NCBI GenBank assembly: GCA_934479825.1
Contig: CAKSOW010000010.1
Span: forward strand, 1 to 64,000
Reading direction: 5' to 3'
Length of the DNA stretch: 64,000 nt
From: an uncultured Eubacteriales bacterium
Lineage (GTDB): Bacteria > Bacillota > Clostridia > Oscillospirales > CAG-382
Every line of letters starts with the position of its first letter. The stretch's first letter is position 1. Position numbers and translations under genes: made by a program. Below are positions 1 to 8,253 of the stretch, one piece after another. Under the pieces are notes generated by a model, which was not told the origin of the DNA, searched no databases, and saw nothing but the letters and a program-made list of their open reading frames with translations.

Positions 1-510
1 ATTTCATAAAACACATAACCTACTGTCCACCCAAATCGGAGCATGCCTTTTCAAAAACACCTACAAATCCTTACGCACTAGAATTCCCCCTCGCACCGGT
101 TCAAAATACTCCGAGCTGTATGGCACAAGGTTGCAAATTCTCATAAAAATTCCTTGATAGGCACATAGCTTGCGGCTTAGCAAGTAATCCACCGCTCGGA
201 ATTTTGAACCGCTCCCCGGGAGTCCAGAGGGCCGCAGCCCTCGGTCTGCTTTTGGTTACTTTTCGCAGAGGCGAAAAGTAACAGAAAATCGTCCTTTTGG
301 GTCCTTTTGCTAAAAGCCAAAAGACCGCAAAAAACGTCTCTTTTATGCTTTTCGTAAAACGAAAAGCACCCCAAAGAGCCTCTTTCCGGGCTTTTCAGAA
401 AAGAAAAGCCTGCCCCTTTTGTTACTTTTGCTAAAAGTAACCACGGCTCCCCGGCAGCCCCGCCGGGTCTGCTCCTCACGCTGACGCGTGAGTATCTACC
501 GGCGGCACAG
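1..510. repeat. Composite intergenic repeat, truncated copy (element W)
   Basis: This is the left-truncated copy of the repeat also found at about 7130-8230, 15530-16515 and 32770-33660, in the same orientation as the 15.5-kb copy. It carries two of the four decamer boxes: CGGTTCAAAA at 97-106 and TTTTGAACCG at 202-211, 105 bp apart as in the other copies. Beyond the second box an arm leads to a 12-bp hairpin, GTTACTTTTCGC/GCGAAAAGTAAC (255-266 and 271-282). Further hairpins follow at about 348-368, 388-410 and 420-441. An open frame on the minus strand across 177-479 is made of these palindromes and is not credible as a gene. The other half of the element lies before the window. Confidence 0.8.
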
Positions 511-535
511 CCGCCTATAAAGGAGATGAATCAAG

Positions 536-1855
536 ATGGTCGAGATCACCGGCGTCGAAAAAAACTCACCAGCCGCAAAAGCCCATATCCTCGCCGGCGA
601 TGTCCTTGTCTCCATCAACGGAAACCCTATCACCGACGTCTTAGATTATCGATTCTATATCACCGAAAAAAAACTCGATATCGAACTTGACCGACGCGGC
701 GAACCGGTTCATGTCCTTATAAAAAAACCGCAGTATGACGATATCGGCTTGGAATTTGCCACTTATCTCATGGATAAAAAGCATTCCTGCAAAAATAAAT
801 GCGTCTTTTGCTTTATTGACCAAAACCCCAAAGGAATGCGTGAAGATATCTATTTTAAAGATGACGACAGCCGTCTGTCTTTCTTTTTCGGCAACTACAT
901 CACGCTTACCAACCTCACAGACGCCGATATCGACCGCGTCATCAAAATGCGTATTTCACCCATCAATATATCGGTGCATACCACCAACCCCGAACTGCGC
1001 GTCAAAATGATGAAAAACAAAAATGCCGGTGCCTCGCTCCGGTTTCTCGACCGCTTGCGCGACGGCGATATCACCATGAACGCCCAGATCGTGCTCTGCA
1101 AAAATCTCAACGATAAAGCGGAACTTGACCGCACATTGAACGATCTTTCCGCTTATTACCCCCATATTGAAAGTATCGCCGTCGTGCCGTCCGGCCTAAC
1201 CAAACACCGTGACGGACTCTATCCGCTCGAACCGTTTAACAAAGAGGACGCGCGCGAAGTCATTGCGCAGATCGATCGAAAACGCGCCGAAAACGAAAAA
1301 AATTACGGAGAACGCCTGATCCAGGCCGCCGATGAATGGTATCTCAAAGCGGAGTTGCCTTTACCGGACGAATCGTACTATGACGGCTATCCGCAATTGG
1401 ATAACGGCGTCGGCTGCATTACCAACCAAAAAGACGAGATTTCCATGGAAATCGAAAATTTGCTGGAGGACGGCTTTACTCTCGATAAACCGCGTGAAGT
1501 TTCCGTAGTTACGGGTATGGCTGCCTATAACTTTATCCAGAATGCCGCCAAGAATCTGGAAAAGAATTTTCCCGGACTTACCGTGCATGTCTACGGTGTG
1601 GTAAACCGTTTTTTCGGTGAATCCATTACCGTTTCCGGCCTTTTGACCGGCGGCGACATGTACGATTATTTAAAGGACAAGCCGTTAGGGCAGACGGTGT
1701 TCATTCCGTCGGTAACGCTGCGGCATGAGGGCGACCTGTTTTTAGACGATATGAGTCTTGACGAATTCACCGAAAAACTCGGCGTTCCGGTCGTGCCGGT
1801 TACCAATGACGGCGCGGAGTTTGCGGATAAAATCACAGGCGTTTACGAACAATAA
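536..1855 (+). CDS. DUF512 / PDZ-domain radical-SAM-like Fe-S protein
   Basis: A 439-residue protein. It starts with a PDZ-like segment (residues 1-62, with GDVLVSINGNPI near 21-32), followed by a cysteine cluster C85-x3-C89-x2-C92 that matches the radical-SAM spacing, and ends in the DUF512 domain. The family is annotated as putative Fe-S oxidoreductases of unknown substrate and is commonly found just upstream of der in Clostridia, as here. The ATG at 536 is supported by AAAGGAG about 10 bases upstream. The der gene begins 66 bp downstream in the same direction, so co-transcription is likely. The family call is secure; the reaction is not known. Confidence 0.88.
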   Translation: MVEITGVEKNSPAAKAHILAGDVLVSINGNPITDVLDYRFYITEKKLDIELDRRGEPVHVLIKKPQYDDIGLEFATYLMDKKHSCKNKCVFCFIDQNPKGMREDIYFKDDDSRLSFFFGNYITLTNLTDADIDRVIKMRISPINISVHTTNPELRVKMMKNKNAGASLRFLDRLRDGDITMNAQIVLCKNLNDKAELDRTLNDLSAYYPHIESIAVVPSGLTKHRDGLYPLEPFNKEDAREVIAQIDRKRAENEKNYGERLIQAADEWYLKAELPLPDESYYDGYPQLDNGVGCITNQKDEISMEIENLLEDGFTLDKPREVSVVTGMAAYNFIQNAAKNLEKNFPGLTVHVYGVVNRFFGESITVSGLLTGGDMYDYLKDKPLGQTVFIPSVTLRHEGDLFLDDMSLDEFTEKLGVPVVPVTNDGAEFADKITGVYEQ

Positions 1856-1921
1856 TTTTCAAAACGGATCTCGTATCCTGTTACACGGATATTCAACCCA
1901 TACCACAAAGGAGGTATTCTC

Positions 1922-3247
1922 ATGGCAAAGCCGGTTGTAGCAATTGTCGGACGTCCGAACGTCGGCAAAAGCACCTTTTTCAACAAAGTAGTCGGCAAAC
2001 GAATCGCCATTGTCGAAGATACACCGGGCGTCACGCGCGACCGACTGTATTTTGAAGTCGAATGGTGCGGCAGAAAAATGATGATGATCGATACCGGCGG
2101 TATCGAACCCGACACCAACGACGCCATGATGACGCACATCAAAACGCAGGCGGAGCTTGCCATTGAACACGCCGACGTTATTCTGTTTCTGACCGATATC
2201 CGGGCAGGCGTCACGGCCGACGACCGCGAGATTGCGTCTATGCTGCGCAAAAGCGGAAAACCGGTGGTTCTCTGTGTCAACAAAGTAGATTCTGTCGGTG
2301 CACCACCGCCCGAAATTTACGAATTTTATGAATTGGGACTTGACGAACCGTATGCCGTCAGCTCGGTACACGGCACCGGCACCGGCGATATTCTCGAAAA
2401 AGTCTGTGAGCTTCTGCCGGAAGAAAATGAGCCAGAGGACGACGACGACACCATAAAAGTTGCGCTCATCGGCCGTCCCAATGCCGGAAAAAGCTCGCTT
2501 GTCAACCGGATCATCGGCACGGAGCGCATGATCGTTTCGGATGTAGCCGGAACGACGCGCGATGCGATCGATTCCACCTTTGAAAACGAATTCGGCAAAT
2601 ATGTATTTATCGATACTGCCGGAATCCGCAAGACCGGAAAAATCGGAGACAGCATCGAAAAATACAGCATTTTGCGCGCCGAAATGGCTGTTGACCGCAG
2701 TGATGTATGCTTGATTCTCATTGATGCGACCGAGGGGGTGACCGCGCAGGATGAACGCGTCGCCGGCATTGCGCATGAAAGTGGAAAAGCCTGCATTATC
2801 GTCATCAACAAGTGGGATTTAGTCGAAAAAGACACCAAGACCATGGATGAATTCCGCAAGGACGTTTATACAGCACTTTCTTATATGACCTATGCGCCGA
2901 TTCTGTTTATATCGGCCAAGACCGGTCAGCGCGTCAACCGGTTGTTTGAGCTTATCAACTATGTCAACAATCAGGCCGCTATGCGCATCTCGACCGGCAT
3001 GCTCAACGATGTTCTCGGCGAGGCCACCACGCGCGTTCAACCGCCGACTGACAAGGGCAAACGCTTGAAGATCTACTACATGACGCAGACCGGTATCAAA
3101 GCGCCGACTTTTGTCATTTTCTGCAACGACGCGGAACTGTTTCATTTTTCCTATCAGCGTTACATTGAAAACAAACTGCGCGAAACGTTTGGTTTTGAGG
3201 GAACGCCGATTAAGCTCATCATTCGCGAAAAAGGCGACGAACAGTAA
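1922..3247 (+). CDS. der: Ribosome biogenesis GTPase Der (EngA)
   Basis: A 441-residue tandem GTPase needed for 50S subunit assembly. The first G domain has the P-loop GRPNVGKS at residues 10-17 and DTGG near 57-60. The second has GRPNAGKS at 184-191, DTAG, and NKWD. A KH-like RNA-binding domain occupies roughly 350-441. The length is normal for the family. The ATG is preceded by AAAGGAGGT. The gene ends about 90 bp before a strong intrinsic terminator at 3339-3379, which separates it from the phosphate operon. Confidence 0.98.
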   Translation: MAKPVVAIVGRPNVGKSTFFNKVVGKRIAIVEDTPGVTRDRLYFEVEWCGRKMMMIDTGGIEPDTNDAMMTHIKTQAELAIEHADVILFLTDIRAGVTADDREIASMLRKSGKPVVLCVNKVDSVGAPPPEIYEFYELGLDEPYAVSSVHGTGTGDILEKVCELLPEENEPEDDDDTIKVALIGRPNAGKSSLVNRIIGTERMIVSDVAGTTRDAIDSTFENEFGKYVFIDTAGIRKTGKIGDSIEKYSILRAEMAVDRSDVCLILIDATEGVTAQDERVAGIAHESGKACIIVINKWDLVEKDTKTMDEFRKDVYTALSYMTYAPILFISAKTGQRVNRLFELINYVNNQAAMRISTGMLNDVLGEATTRVQPPTDKGKRLKIYYMTQTGIKAPTFVIFCNDAELFHFSYQRYIENKLRETFGFEGTPIKLIIREKGDEQ

Positions 3248-3338
3248 ATCAACGGACTGTTCAACCTCACAAACGCTTTTTTCAAAAGAGAGCAACGCAA
3301 CTTTTCTTAGGCGGAAAGTTTAACAAAAGAATTTTTTC

Positions 3339-3379
3339 CGTCCGACGGTTTGATTCCTCAAACCGTCGGACGTTTTTTT
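3339..3379 (+). terminator. Rho-independent terminator after der
   Basis: A perfect 13-bp stem (3339-3351 with 3360-3372) has an 8-nt loop and is followed by seven T residues. It closes the DUF512-der unit before the pst promoter region. Confidence 0.93.
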
Positions 3380-3571
3380 GTTTCACGAAAAATCTGCGCG
3401 TCACCTTTACAACATAATAAACGACTTATTTTGACAGCATTATGTAAAATCCGAACATTTTTCTTTTCATGTGCATTTTACCTTGCTTCGCTTTTACTTT
3501 TTACAAAACTCCCGTATTCTTTAATCGTACCAAAGGAAAAAACCAAAAATCAAACCAAAGGAGTTTTGATC

Positions 3572-4405
3572 ATGAAAAAGAAAATTTTAACCGTTCTCGC
3601 CGCCGCTCTTGCGGTAACCGCTCTTGCGTCCTGCGCCAAACAAAACGACACCATCACCGTTGTCAGCCGTGAAGACGGCTCCGGTACGCGCGGTGCGTTC
3701 ACCGAACTTATGGGAATCGAAAAAGACGGCACGGATATGACCTATGCCAAAGCTGAGATTTCCAACAGCACCTCGGTCGTCATTTCAACCGTAGCCGGAA
3801 ACAAAAACGCAATCGGTTACATCTCGCTCGGTTCTTTGAACGATTCGGTCAAGGCCGTCAAAGTTGATGGTGTGGAAGCCTCGGTCGATAACGTCAAGAA
3901 CGGCTCGTATAAAATTTCCCGTCCGTTTATCATCGCAACCCAAGACGAGATCAGCGATCTTGCCGCTGATTTCATCAAATTCATTCTCAGTGACGACGGA
4001 CAAGCCATTGTTTCCGAAAAATACATAACTGTCGGCGGAAACGGCGCTTACACACCTGCCGGTCTTTCCGGAAAAGTAACGCTTGCCGGTTCGACCTCCG
4101 TTTCCCCTCTCATGGATGAATTAGCCGCCGCTTACAAAAAGCTCAATCCCGACGTAACCGTTGAAATCCAGCAAAGCGGTTCGGGCGCCGGTATTCAGAG
4201 CGCCATTGAGGGCGTGTGCGACATCGGTATGTCCTCGCGTGAACTCAAAGACAGTGAGATCCAAGCCGGTCTTACCCCGACCGTCATGGCTCTTGACGGA
4301 ATCGCCGTCATCGTCAACAAGGATAACAGCACCGAAGCATTGACCTCCGAACAGATCAAGAGCATCTACATCGGCGAAACCACCTCTTGGGCAGACGTGA
4401 AATAA
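3572..4405 (+). CDS. pstS: Phosphate ABC transporter substrate-binding lipoprotein, circularly permuted PstS
   Basis: Binds phosphate outside the cell and delivers it to PstCA. From ATG 3572 (AAAGGAG upstream) it has 277 residues, with a lipoprotein signal and lipobox LASC ending at about residue 21. The halves are swapped relative to classic PstS. The phosphate-loop block with DGSGTRGAF comes first, and the block that is normally N-terminal (LAGSTSVSPLMDEL, QQSGSGAG, DIGMSSRELKDSE) comes last. The protein stops at the point where the classic fold would continue into the DGSGTR loop. All binding loops are present, so it should fold as a permutation. I have seen this arrangement in other Clostridia. 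Upstream lie unevenly spaced TTTACA/TTGACA words, too irregular to call a Pho box. Confidence 0.93.
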   Translation: MKKKILTVLAAALAVTALASCAKQNDTITVVSREDGSGTRGAFTELMGIEKDGTDMTYAKAEISNSTSVVISTVAGNKNAIGYISLGSLNDSVKAVKVDGVEASVDNVKNGSYKISRPFIIATQDEISDLAADFIKFILSDDGQAIVSEKYITVGGNGAYTPAGLSGKVTLAGSTSVSPLMDELAAAYKKLNPDVTVEIQQSGSGAGIQSAIEGVCDIGMSSRELKDSEIQAGLTPTVMALDGIAVIVNKDNSTEALTSEQIKSIYIGETTSWADVK

Positions 4406-4409
4406 CACG

Positions 4410-5321
4410 GTGACCGCTATGAAACGCATTCCGGAATCCTCTGCAAACGTCAAAGACCCGACCGAAAACCGGTTTTTCCGGTTCAAGGAAAGCGCCATGA
4501 AACTGCTTTTCCTGCTTTCGGCCTGCGCGTCGGTCGCCGCCGTGCTTGCTATCTGCGCCTTTCTCTTTGCCGGAGGAATTCCGGCCATGCGCGAGATCGG
4601 CGTCGGTAAATTTCTGACCGGCCGCGTCTGGAAACCGACCGAAGGAATCTACGGCATATTCCCGATGATGATTGGCAGTCTTTATGTAACTGCCGGCGCG
4701 ATTCTCATCGGTGTGCCGGTCGCGGTTTTCTGCGCCGCCTACCTTGCCTGCTTCTGTCCGCCGAAAATCTATAAGATTCTCAAACCCATGACCGAGCTTC
4801 TTGCCGGTATTCCGTCGATCGTCTACGGTTTCTTCGGACTTACGGTTCTGGTGCCGCTTATGCAGTCACTTACCGGCACCAGCGGCAAAGGCATGATAAC
4901 AGCGTCCTTACTCTTAGGTATCATGATTCTGCCGACCGTGACGGGAATTGCCGAAAGTGCGCTCCGCGCCGTTCCGAACGCCTATGAAGAAGGGTCTCTT
5001 GCACTTGGAGCCACCAAGGAGCAAAGCGTATTCTTTGTCCGCCTTCCGGCAGCCGGAAGCGGCGTTTTTGCCGGGGTGATTCTCGGAATCGGCCGGGCGA
5101 TCGGCGAAACCATGGCGGTCGTCATGATTGCCGGGAACCAAGCGGTTCTCCCCGAACATCTGACGGACGGAGTGCGCACTCTCACAGCGAACATCGTACT
5201 CGAAATGGCCTATGCCGATTTCGGACTTCACCGCAGGGCTCTCATTGCAACAGCCGTTGTCTTATTCGTTTTTATTCTTATCATCAATCTTTCTTTTTCC
5301 CTTATCCGGAAAAAGTCTTAA
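4410..5321 (+). CDS. pstC: Phosphate ABC transporter permease PstC
   Basis: A 303-residue inner-membrane permease of the phosphate importer. It has a short cytoplasmic N-terminus, a first membrane span near residues 30-53, and the usual set of about six spans. The permease EAA-type loop is visible around YEEGSLALGATKEQS. The start is a GTG 4 bp after the pstS stop; an ATG three codons later (4419) is equally possible. Neither has a clear Shine-Dalgarno, so translation is probably coupled to pstS. Confidence 0.95.
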   Translation: MTAMKRIPESSANVKDPTENRFFRFKESAMKLLFLLSACASVAAVLAICAFLFAGGIPAMREIGVGKFLTGRVWKPTEGIYGIFPMMIGSLYVTAGAILIGVPVAVFCAAYLACFCPPKIYKILKPMTELLAGIPSIVYGFFGLTVLVPLMQSLTGTSGKGMITASLLLGIMILPTVTGIAESALRAVPNAYEEGSLALGATKEQSVFFVRLPAAGSGVFAGVILGIGRAIGETMAVVMIAGNQAVLPEHLTDGVRTLTANIVLEMAYADFGLHRRALIATAVVLFVFILIINLSFSLIRKKS

Positions 5322-5341
5322 TACACGAACCGAGGTCACTC

Positions 5342-6247
5342 ATGAATCTTACCGCTTCAACGCCTTACAGGGCAAATAGAAAAGTGTCTGAACTTGTCAA
5401 AGCAAAAGAAAAACTGCATGCGGACAAACCGCGTCTGTTTTCCACCTATGTTTTACGCGTCTGTACCGGAATTTCCGTTTTTCTCACAGTCTTTACGCTT
5501 GTCTTTCTCATTGGCTATATTCTTGTAAAGGGCATTCCGAATCTGCGGCTGTCCCTGTTTGCGCTTGAATATACACCGGAAAACGTTTCCATGCTGCCGT
5601 CGATCATCAACACGCTTCTTATGACGGCGCTGTCGTTGGTATTAGCCGTTCCGGTCGGGCTGTTTGCCGCCATTTACCTTTCGGAATATGCGCGCAAAGG
5701 ATCGCGGTTAGTCAAGCTTATCCGTCTTACGACCGAGACCCTGTCGGGTATCCCGTCAATCGTTTACGGGCTTTTCGGCTATCTGTGCTTTGTCATTGCG
5801 TTTAAATGGGAATATTCGCTGATTGCCGGTGTGTTTACGCTTGCCATTATGATTCTTCCGCTCATTATCCGTACCGGCGAAGAAGCGCTTCTTGCCGTTC
5901 CGGACAGTTACAGAGAAGCCTCGTTCGGTTTAGGAGCCGGAAAACTGCGCACCGTCTTTCACATTGTTCTTCCGAGCGCCGTACCGGGTATCTTAGCCGG
6001 CGTCATCCTCGCTATCGGCCGTATTGCCGGAGAAAGTGCCGCGCTCATCTTCACAGCCGGCACAGTTCCGAGCGTACCGAACAGTCTGTTTTCCTCCGCA
6101 CGGACCTTGTCGGTACATCTGTATGCCCTGATTTCCGAGGGATTATATACCGGTCAGGCATATGCAACTTCATTAGTCTTACTTGTCATGGTGGTGGGTA
6201 TCAACGCACTCTCTTATGCGCTCGCCAAAAAGGTTACAAAGAAATAA
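5342..6247 (+). CDS. pstA: Phosphate ABC transporter permease PstA
   Basis: A 301-residue second permease subunit and partner of PstC. It has a 35-40 residue charged N-terminus, six predicted spans, and the coupling-loop sequence around YREASFGLGAGKLRT that contacts the ATPase. It starts 20 bp after pstC behind a GAGG ribosome binding site and is followed immediately by pstB. Confidence 0.96.
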   Translation: MNLTASTPYRANRKVSELVKAKEKLHADKPRLFSTYVLRVCTGISVFLTVFTLVFLIGYILVKGIPNLRLSLFALEYTPENVSMLPSIINTLLMTALSLVLAVPVGLFAAIYLSEYARKGSRLVKLIRLTTETLSGIPSIVYGLFGYLCFVIAFKWEYSLIAGVFTLAIMILPLIIRTGEEALLAVPDSYREASFGLGAGKLRTVFHIVLPSAVPGILAGVILAIGRIAGESAALIFTAGTVPSVPNSLFSSARTLSVHLYALISEGLYTGQAYATSLVLLVMVVGINALSYALAKKVTKK

Positions 6248-6268
6248 CGTGTGAAAGGCGGTGTTCCC

Positions 6269-7030
6269 ATGTCCCAGACAAAGGCAAAAATTGAAATCCG
6301 GCACTTGAATCTGTTTTACGGCGACTTTCAGGCATTGAAAGACGTGTCTCTCACCATGGATGAAAAGCGTGTAACGGCATTTATAGGCCCTTCCGGATGC
6401 GGAAAATCCACGCTTTTAAAATCCATCAACCGTATGAACGACCTTGTGGAGAACTGCCGTATCACCGGAAGCATTTTATTGGATGGCAAAGACGTATACA
6501 AGGATATCAATGTCAACACCTTACGCAAGCGTGTCGGCATGGTTTTTCAGAAACCGAACCCGTTCCCGATGAGCATTTACGACAACATTGCCTACGGGCC
6601 GCGCACACACGGGATCAAGGCCCAATCCGTCCTTGACGGCATTGCAGAAAAAGCACTTCGCGACGCGGCGCTTTGGGAAGAGGTCAAGGATCGTCTGAAA
6701 AGTGACGCGACCGGACTTTCCGGCGGACAACAGCAGCGGTTATGCATTGCGCGTGCGCTTGCGGTTGAGCCGGAGGTTTTACTTATGGATGAGCCGACCT
6801 CGGCGTTGGATCCGATCTCCACGGCGAAAATCGAAGAATTAGCGTTGGAATTGAAGAAGAATTACACGATCGTCATTGTCACGCACAACATGCAGCAGGC
6901 ATTACGTATTTCCGACAAGACGGCGTTTTTCTTACTCGGCGAAGTGGTGGAATTCGATGAGACATCGAAGATTTTCACCGATCCGTGCGACAAGCGCACA
7001 GCGGACTATGTTGGCGGCCGGTTCGGCTGA
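6269..7030 (+). CDS. pstB: Phosphate import ATP-binding protein PstB
   Basis: The ABC ATPase that powers PstSCA. ATG 6269 is chosen over an in-frame GTG at 6251 because GAAAGGCGG lies 7-10 bases upstream of the ATG; the product is 253 residues, normal for PstB. Walker A GPSGCGKST is at 40-48, the signature LSGGQQQR at 150-157, and Walker B LLMDEP at 171-176, followed by the H-loop in VTHNMQQA. No phoU and no phoB/phoR lie downstream: the operon ends here in hairpins and a long repeat element. Confidence 0.97.
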   Translation: MSQTKAKIEIRHLNLFYGDFQALKDVSLTMDEKRVTAFIGPSGCGKSTLLKSINRMNDLVENCRITGSILLDGKDVYKDINVNTLRKRVGMVFQKPNPFPMSIYDNIAYGPRTHGIKAQSVLDGIAEKALRDAALWEEVKDRLKSDATGLSGGQQQRLCIARALAVEPEVLLMDEPTSALDPISTAKIEELALELKKNYTIVIVTHNMQQALRISDKTAFFLLGEVVEFDETSKIFTDPCDKRTADYVGGRFG

Positions 7031-7058
7031 TATAAGGGGCTATTTGCCTTTAAACTCT

Positions 7059-7086
7059 GCCCCCTTTTCTTAGAAGAAAAGGGGGC
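7059..7086 (+). terminator. Hairpin after pstB
   Basis: A perfect 13-bp stem (7059-7071 with 7074-7086) with a 2-nt loop lies 29 bp after the pstB stop. The downstream T-run is poor (TAAAAGAATTTT), so termination here is plausible but not certain. A similar stem follows the epimerase gene at 32731-32759. Confidence 0.6.
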
Positions 7087-7098
7087 TAAAAGAATTTT

Positions 7099-7129
7099 GA
7101 TGCCCGGTGGTTTGGAACCACCGGGCATC
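7099..7129. terminator. Second perfect hairpin after pstB
   Basis: A 14-bp perfect stem (7099-7112 with 7116-7129) with the loop TGG lies just before repeat element A. There is no clean poly-T on either side. It could back up the first hairpin or protect the mRNA 3' end. Confidence 0.5.
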
Positions 7130-7175
7130 ATATGCTTTTCGGTTCTCGAAAAGCAAGAAAAGAGACGTTTTTTCT

Positions 7176-7353
7176 GTTACTTTTTGCGGCGTGCAAAAAG
7201 TAACCAAAAAGCACGTGCTCGGACGCGTCAAAAGTTGCCAGTGGCAAGTTTTGGCGTGTCGGAGACCGCCGAAACAGGGAGTATTGTGAGCGGACGCGAA
7301 CAAGACGACCATGTTTTAAGGAGTCGGCTCCGCCCTGCGACCTCGGTTCAAAA
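7176..7353 (+). repeat. Left arm of 178-bp inverted repeat in element A
   Basis: Reading 7176-7353 on the plus strand and 8117-7940 on the minus strand gives the same 178 bases with two differences by eye: GAGTATTG versus GAATATTG, and GTTTTAAGG versus GTTTCAAGG. The arm begins with the GTTACTTTTTGC hairpin and ends in the first decamer box. Confidence 0.92.
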
Positions 7354-7939
7354 TTCCGAGCGTGGGAGTTTTTGCTAAAACACAAGCTTTGTGCCTATCA
7401 AAAGATTTCTACGAAAATTTGCAACCTTGTGCCATATAGCTCGGAGTATTTTGAACCGGTACGAGACGGCGGCTTTACTGCGTAAGGATTTGTGGGTATT
7501 TTTAAAAAACAGGCTTTGATTTGGGCGGACAGCAGGTTATGTGTTTCATAAAATGGGAAAGTTTGGTGGGAGGTTGGGTTTTGAACAACAGAATATGGCT
7601 TTTTGAAAAAAAGAAAGTTTTGCAAAAGAGTGCAAAACTTCAATTTTCTGCATATATGCAAACCACTGATTCACTCCAAATTTTCTATTTACCCACATCA
7701 ATTTCCCATTTCCGCCGCAACAAAGATAACGTACACTTTCTCTTTTAAACAACCGCCTGCGGCGTCAAGCACGCACAGCAACTTCGATTTTTCGCAAAAT
7801 CCGATTCTGCGTTTGATGAAAATTCGCGGTTCGCACCGGCTCAAAACATGGCCGTGCGTTTAGCGGCACTGACAAATTTTGGCAAAAAATCTTAATACGC
7901 AGAACCTTTCAAACTTCACCTAAAATCCTACCGCACGGG

Positions 7940-8117
7940 TTTTGAACCGAGGTCGCAGGGCGGAGCCGACTCCTTGAAACATGGTCGTCTTGTTCGCGTC
8001 CGCTCACAATATTCCCTGTTTCGGCGGTCTCCGACACGCCAAAACTTGCCACTGGCAACTTTTGACGCGTCCGAGCACGTGCTTTTTGGTTACTTTTTGC
8101 ACGCCGCAAAAAGTAAC
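7940..8117 (-). repeat. Right arm of 178-bp inverted repeat in element A
   Basis: Reverse complement of the left arm at 7176-7353 with two mismatches. It starts at the fourth decamer box and ends in the hairpin at 8089-8117. The two arms are separated by a 586-bp core. Confidence 0.92.
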
Positions 8118-8253
8118 ACAAAAATCGTCCCTTTTATTACTTTTCGAGAAACGAAAAGTATCTATTATCGTCCCTTAGGGAAATTTTTAGAAAAAGGAAA
8201 ATTTCCCTAAGAGCCTCTTCCCAACCTTTCATAAACCAAGGAGATATAACCCC

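Larger units (their letters stand above)
7130..8230. repeat. Composite palindromic intergenic repeat, complete copy (element A)
   Basis: It fills the space between the convergent genes pstB and the AraC-family gene. Four decamer boxes are at 7344-7353 (CGGTTCAAAA), 7449-7458 (TTTTGAACCG), 7837-7846 (CGGCTCAAAA, one change) and 7940-7949 (TTTTGAACCG); box-to-box distances are 105, 388 and 103 bp. Arms outside boxes 1 and 4 form a 178-bp inverted repeat. Hairpins GTTACTTTTTGC/GCAAAAAGTAAC sit at 7176-7204 and 8089-8117, and outer ones at about 7134-7155 and 8137-8160, with a large one near 8172-8210. Open frames in the core (for example 7521-7748) are not conserved between copies, so I see no gene. 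Confidence 0.88.

Noticed and set aside
177..479. A 100-codon minus-strand frame, and similar frames at 7070-7385, 7909-8210, 15592-15795, 16302-16595 and 32648-32935
   Set aside because: They are read-throughs of the repeat hairpins (SNQK-type peptides arise from GTTACTTTT stems). They appear on both strands of the same palindromes and have no ribosome binding sites.
1859..2776. A 305-codon open frame antisense to der
   Set aside because: Der is unmistakable on the other strand, and the antisense frame has no recognisable domain.
3400..3571. Pho boxes before pstS
   Set aside because: TTTACA (3406 and 3500) and TTGACA (3431) are present, but their spacing is irregular and not the direct-repeat form of a Pho box.
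7130..8230. The composite repeats as insertion sequences
   Set aside because: No transposase, no conserved frame in the core and no evident target duplication. A non-autonomous element remains possible.
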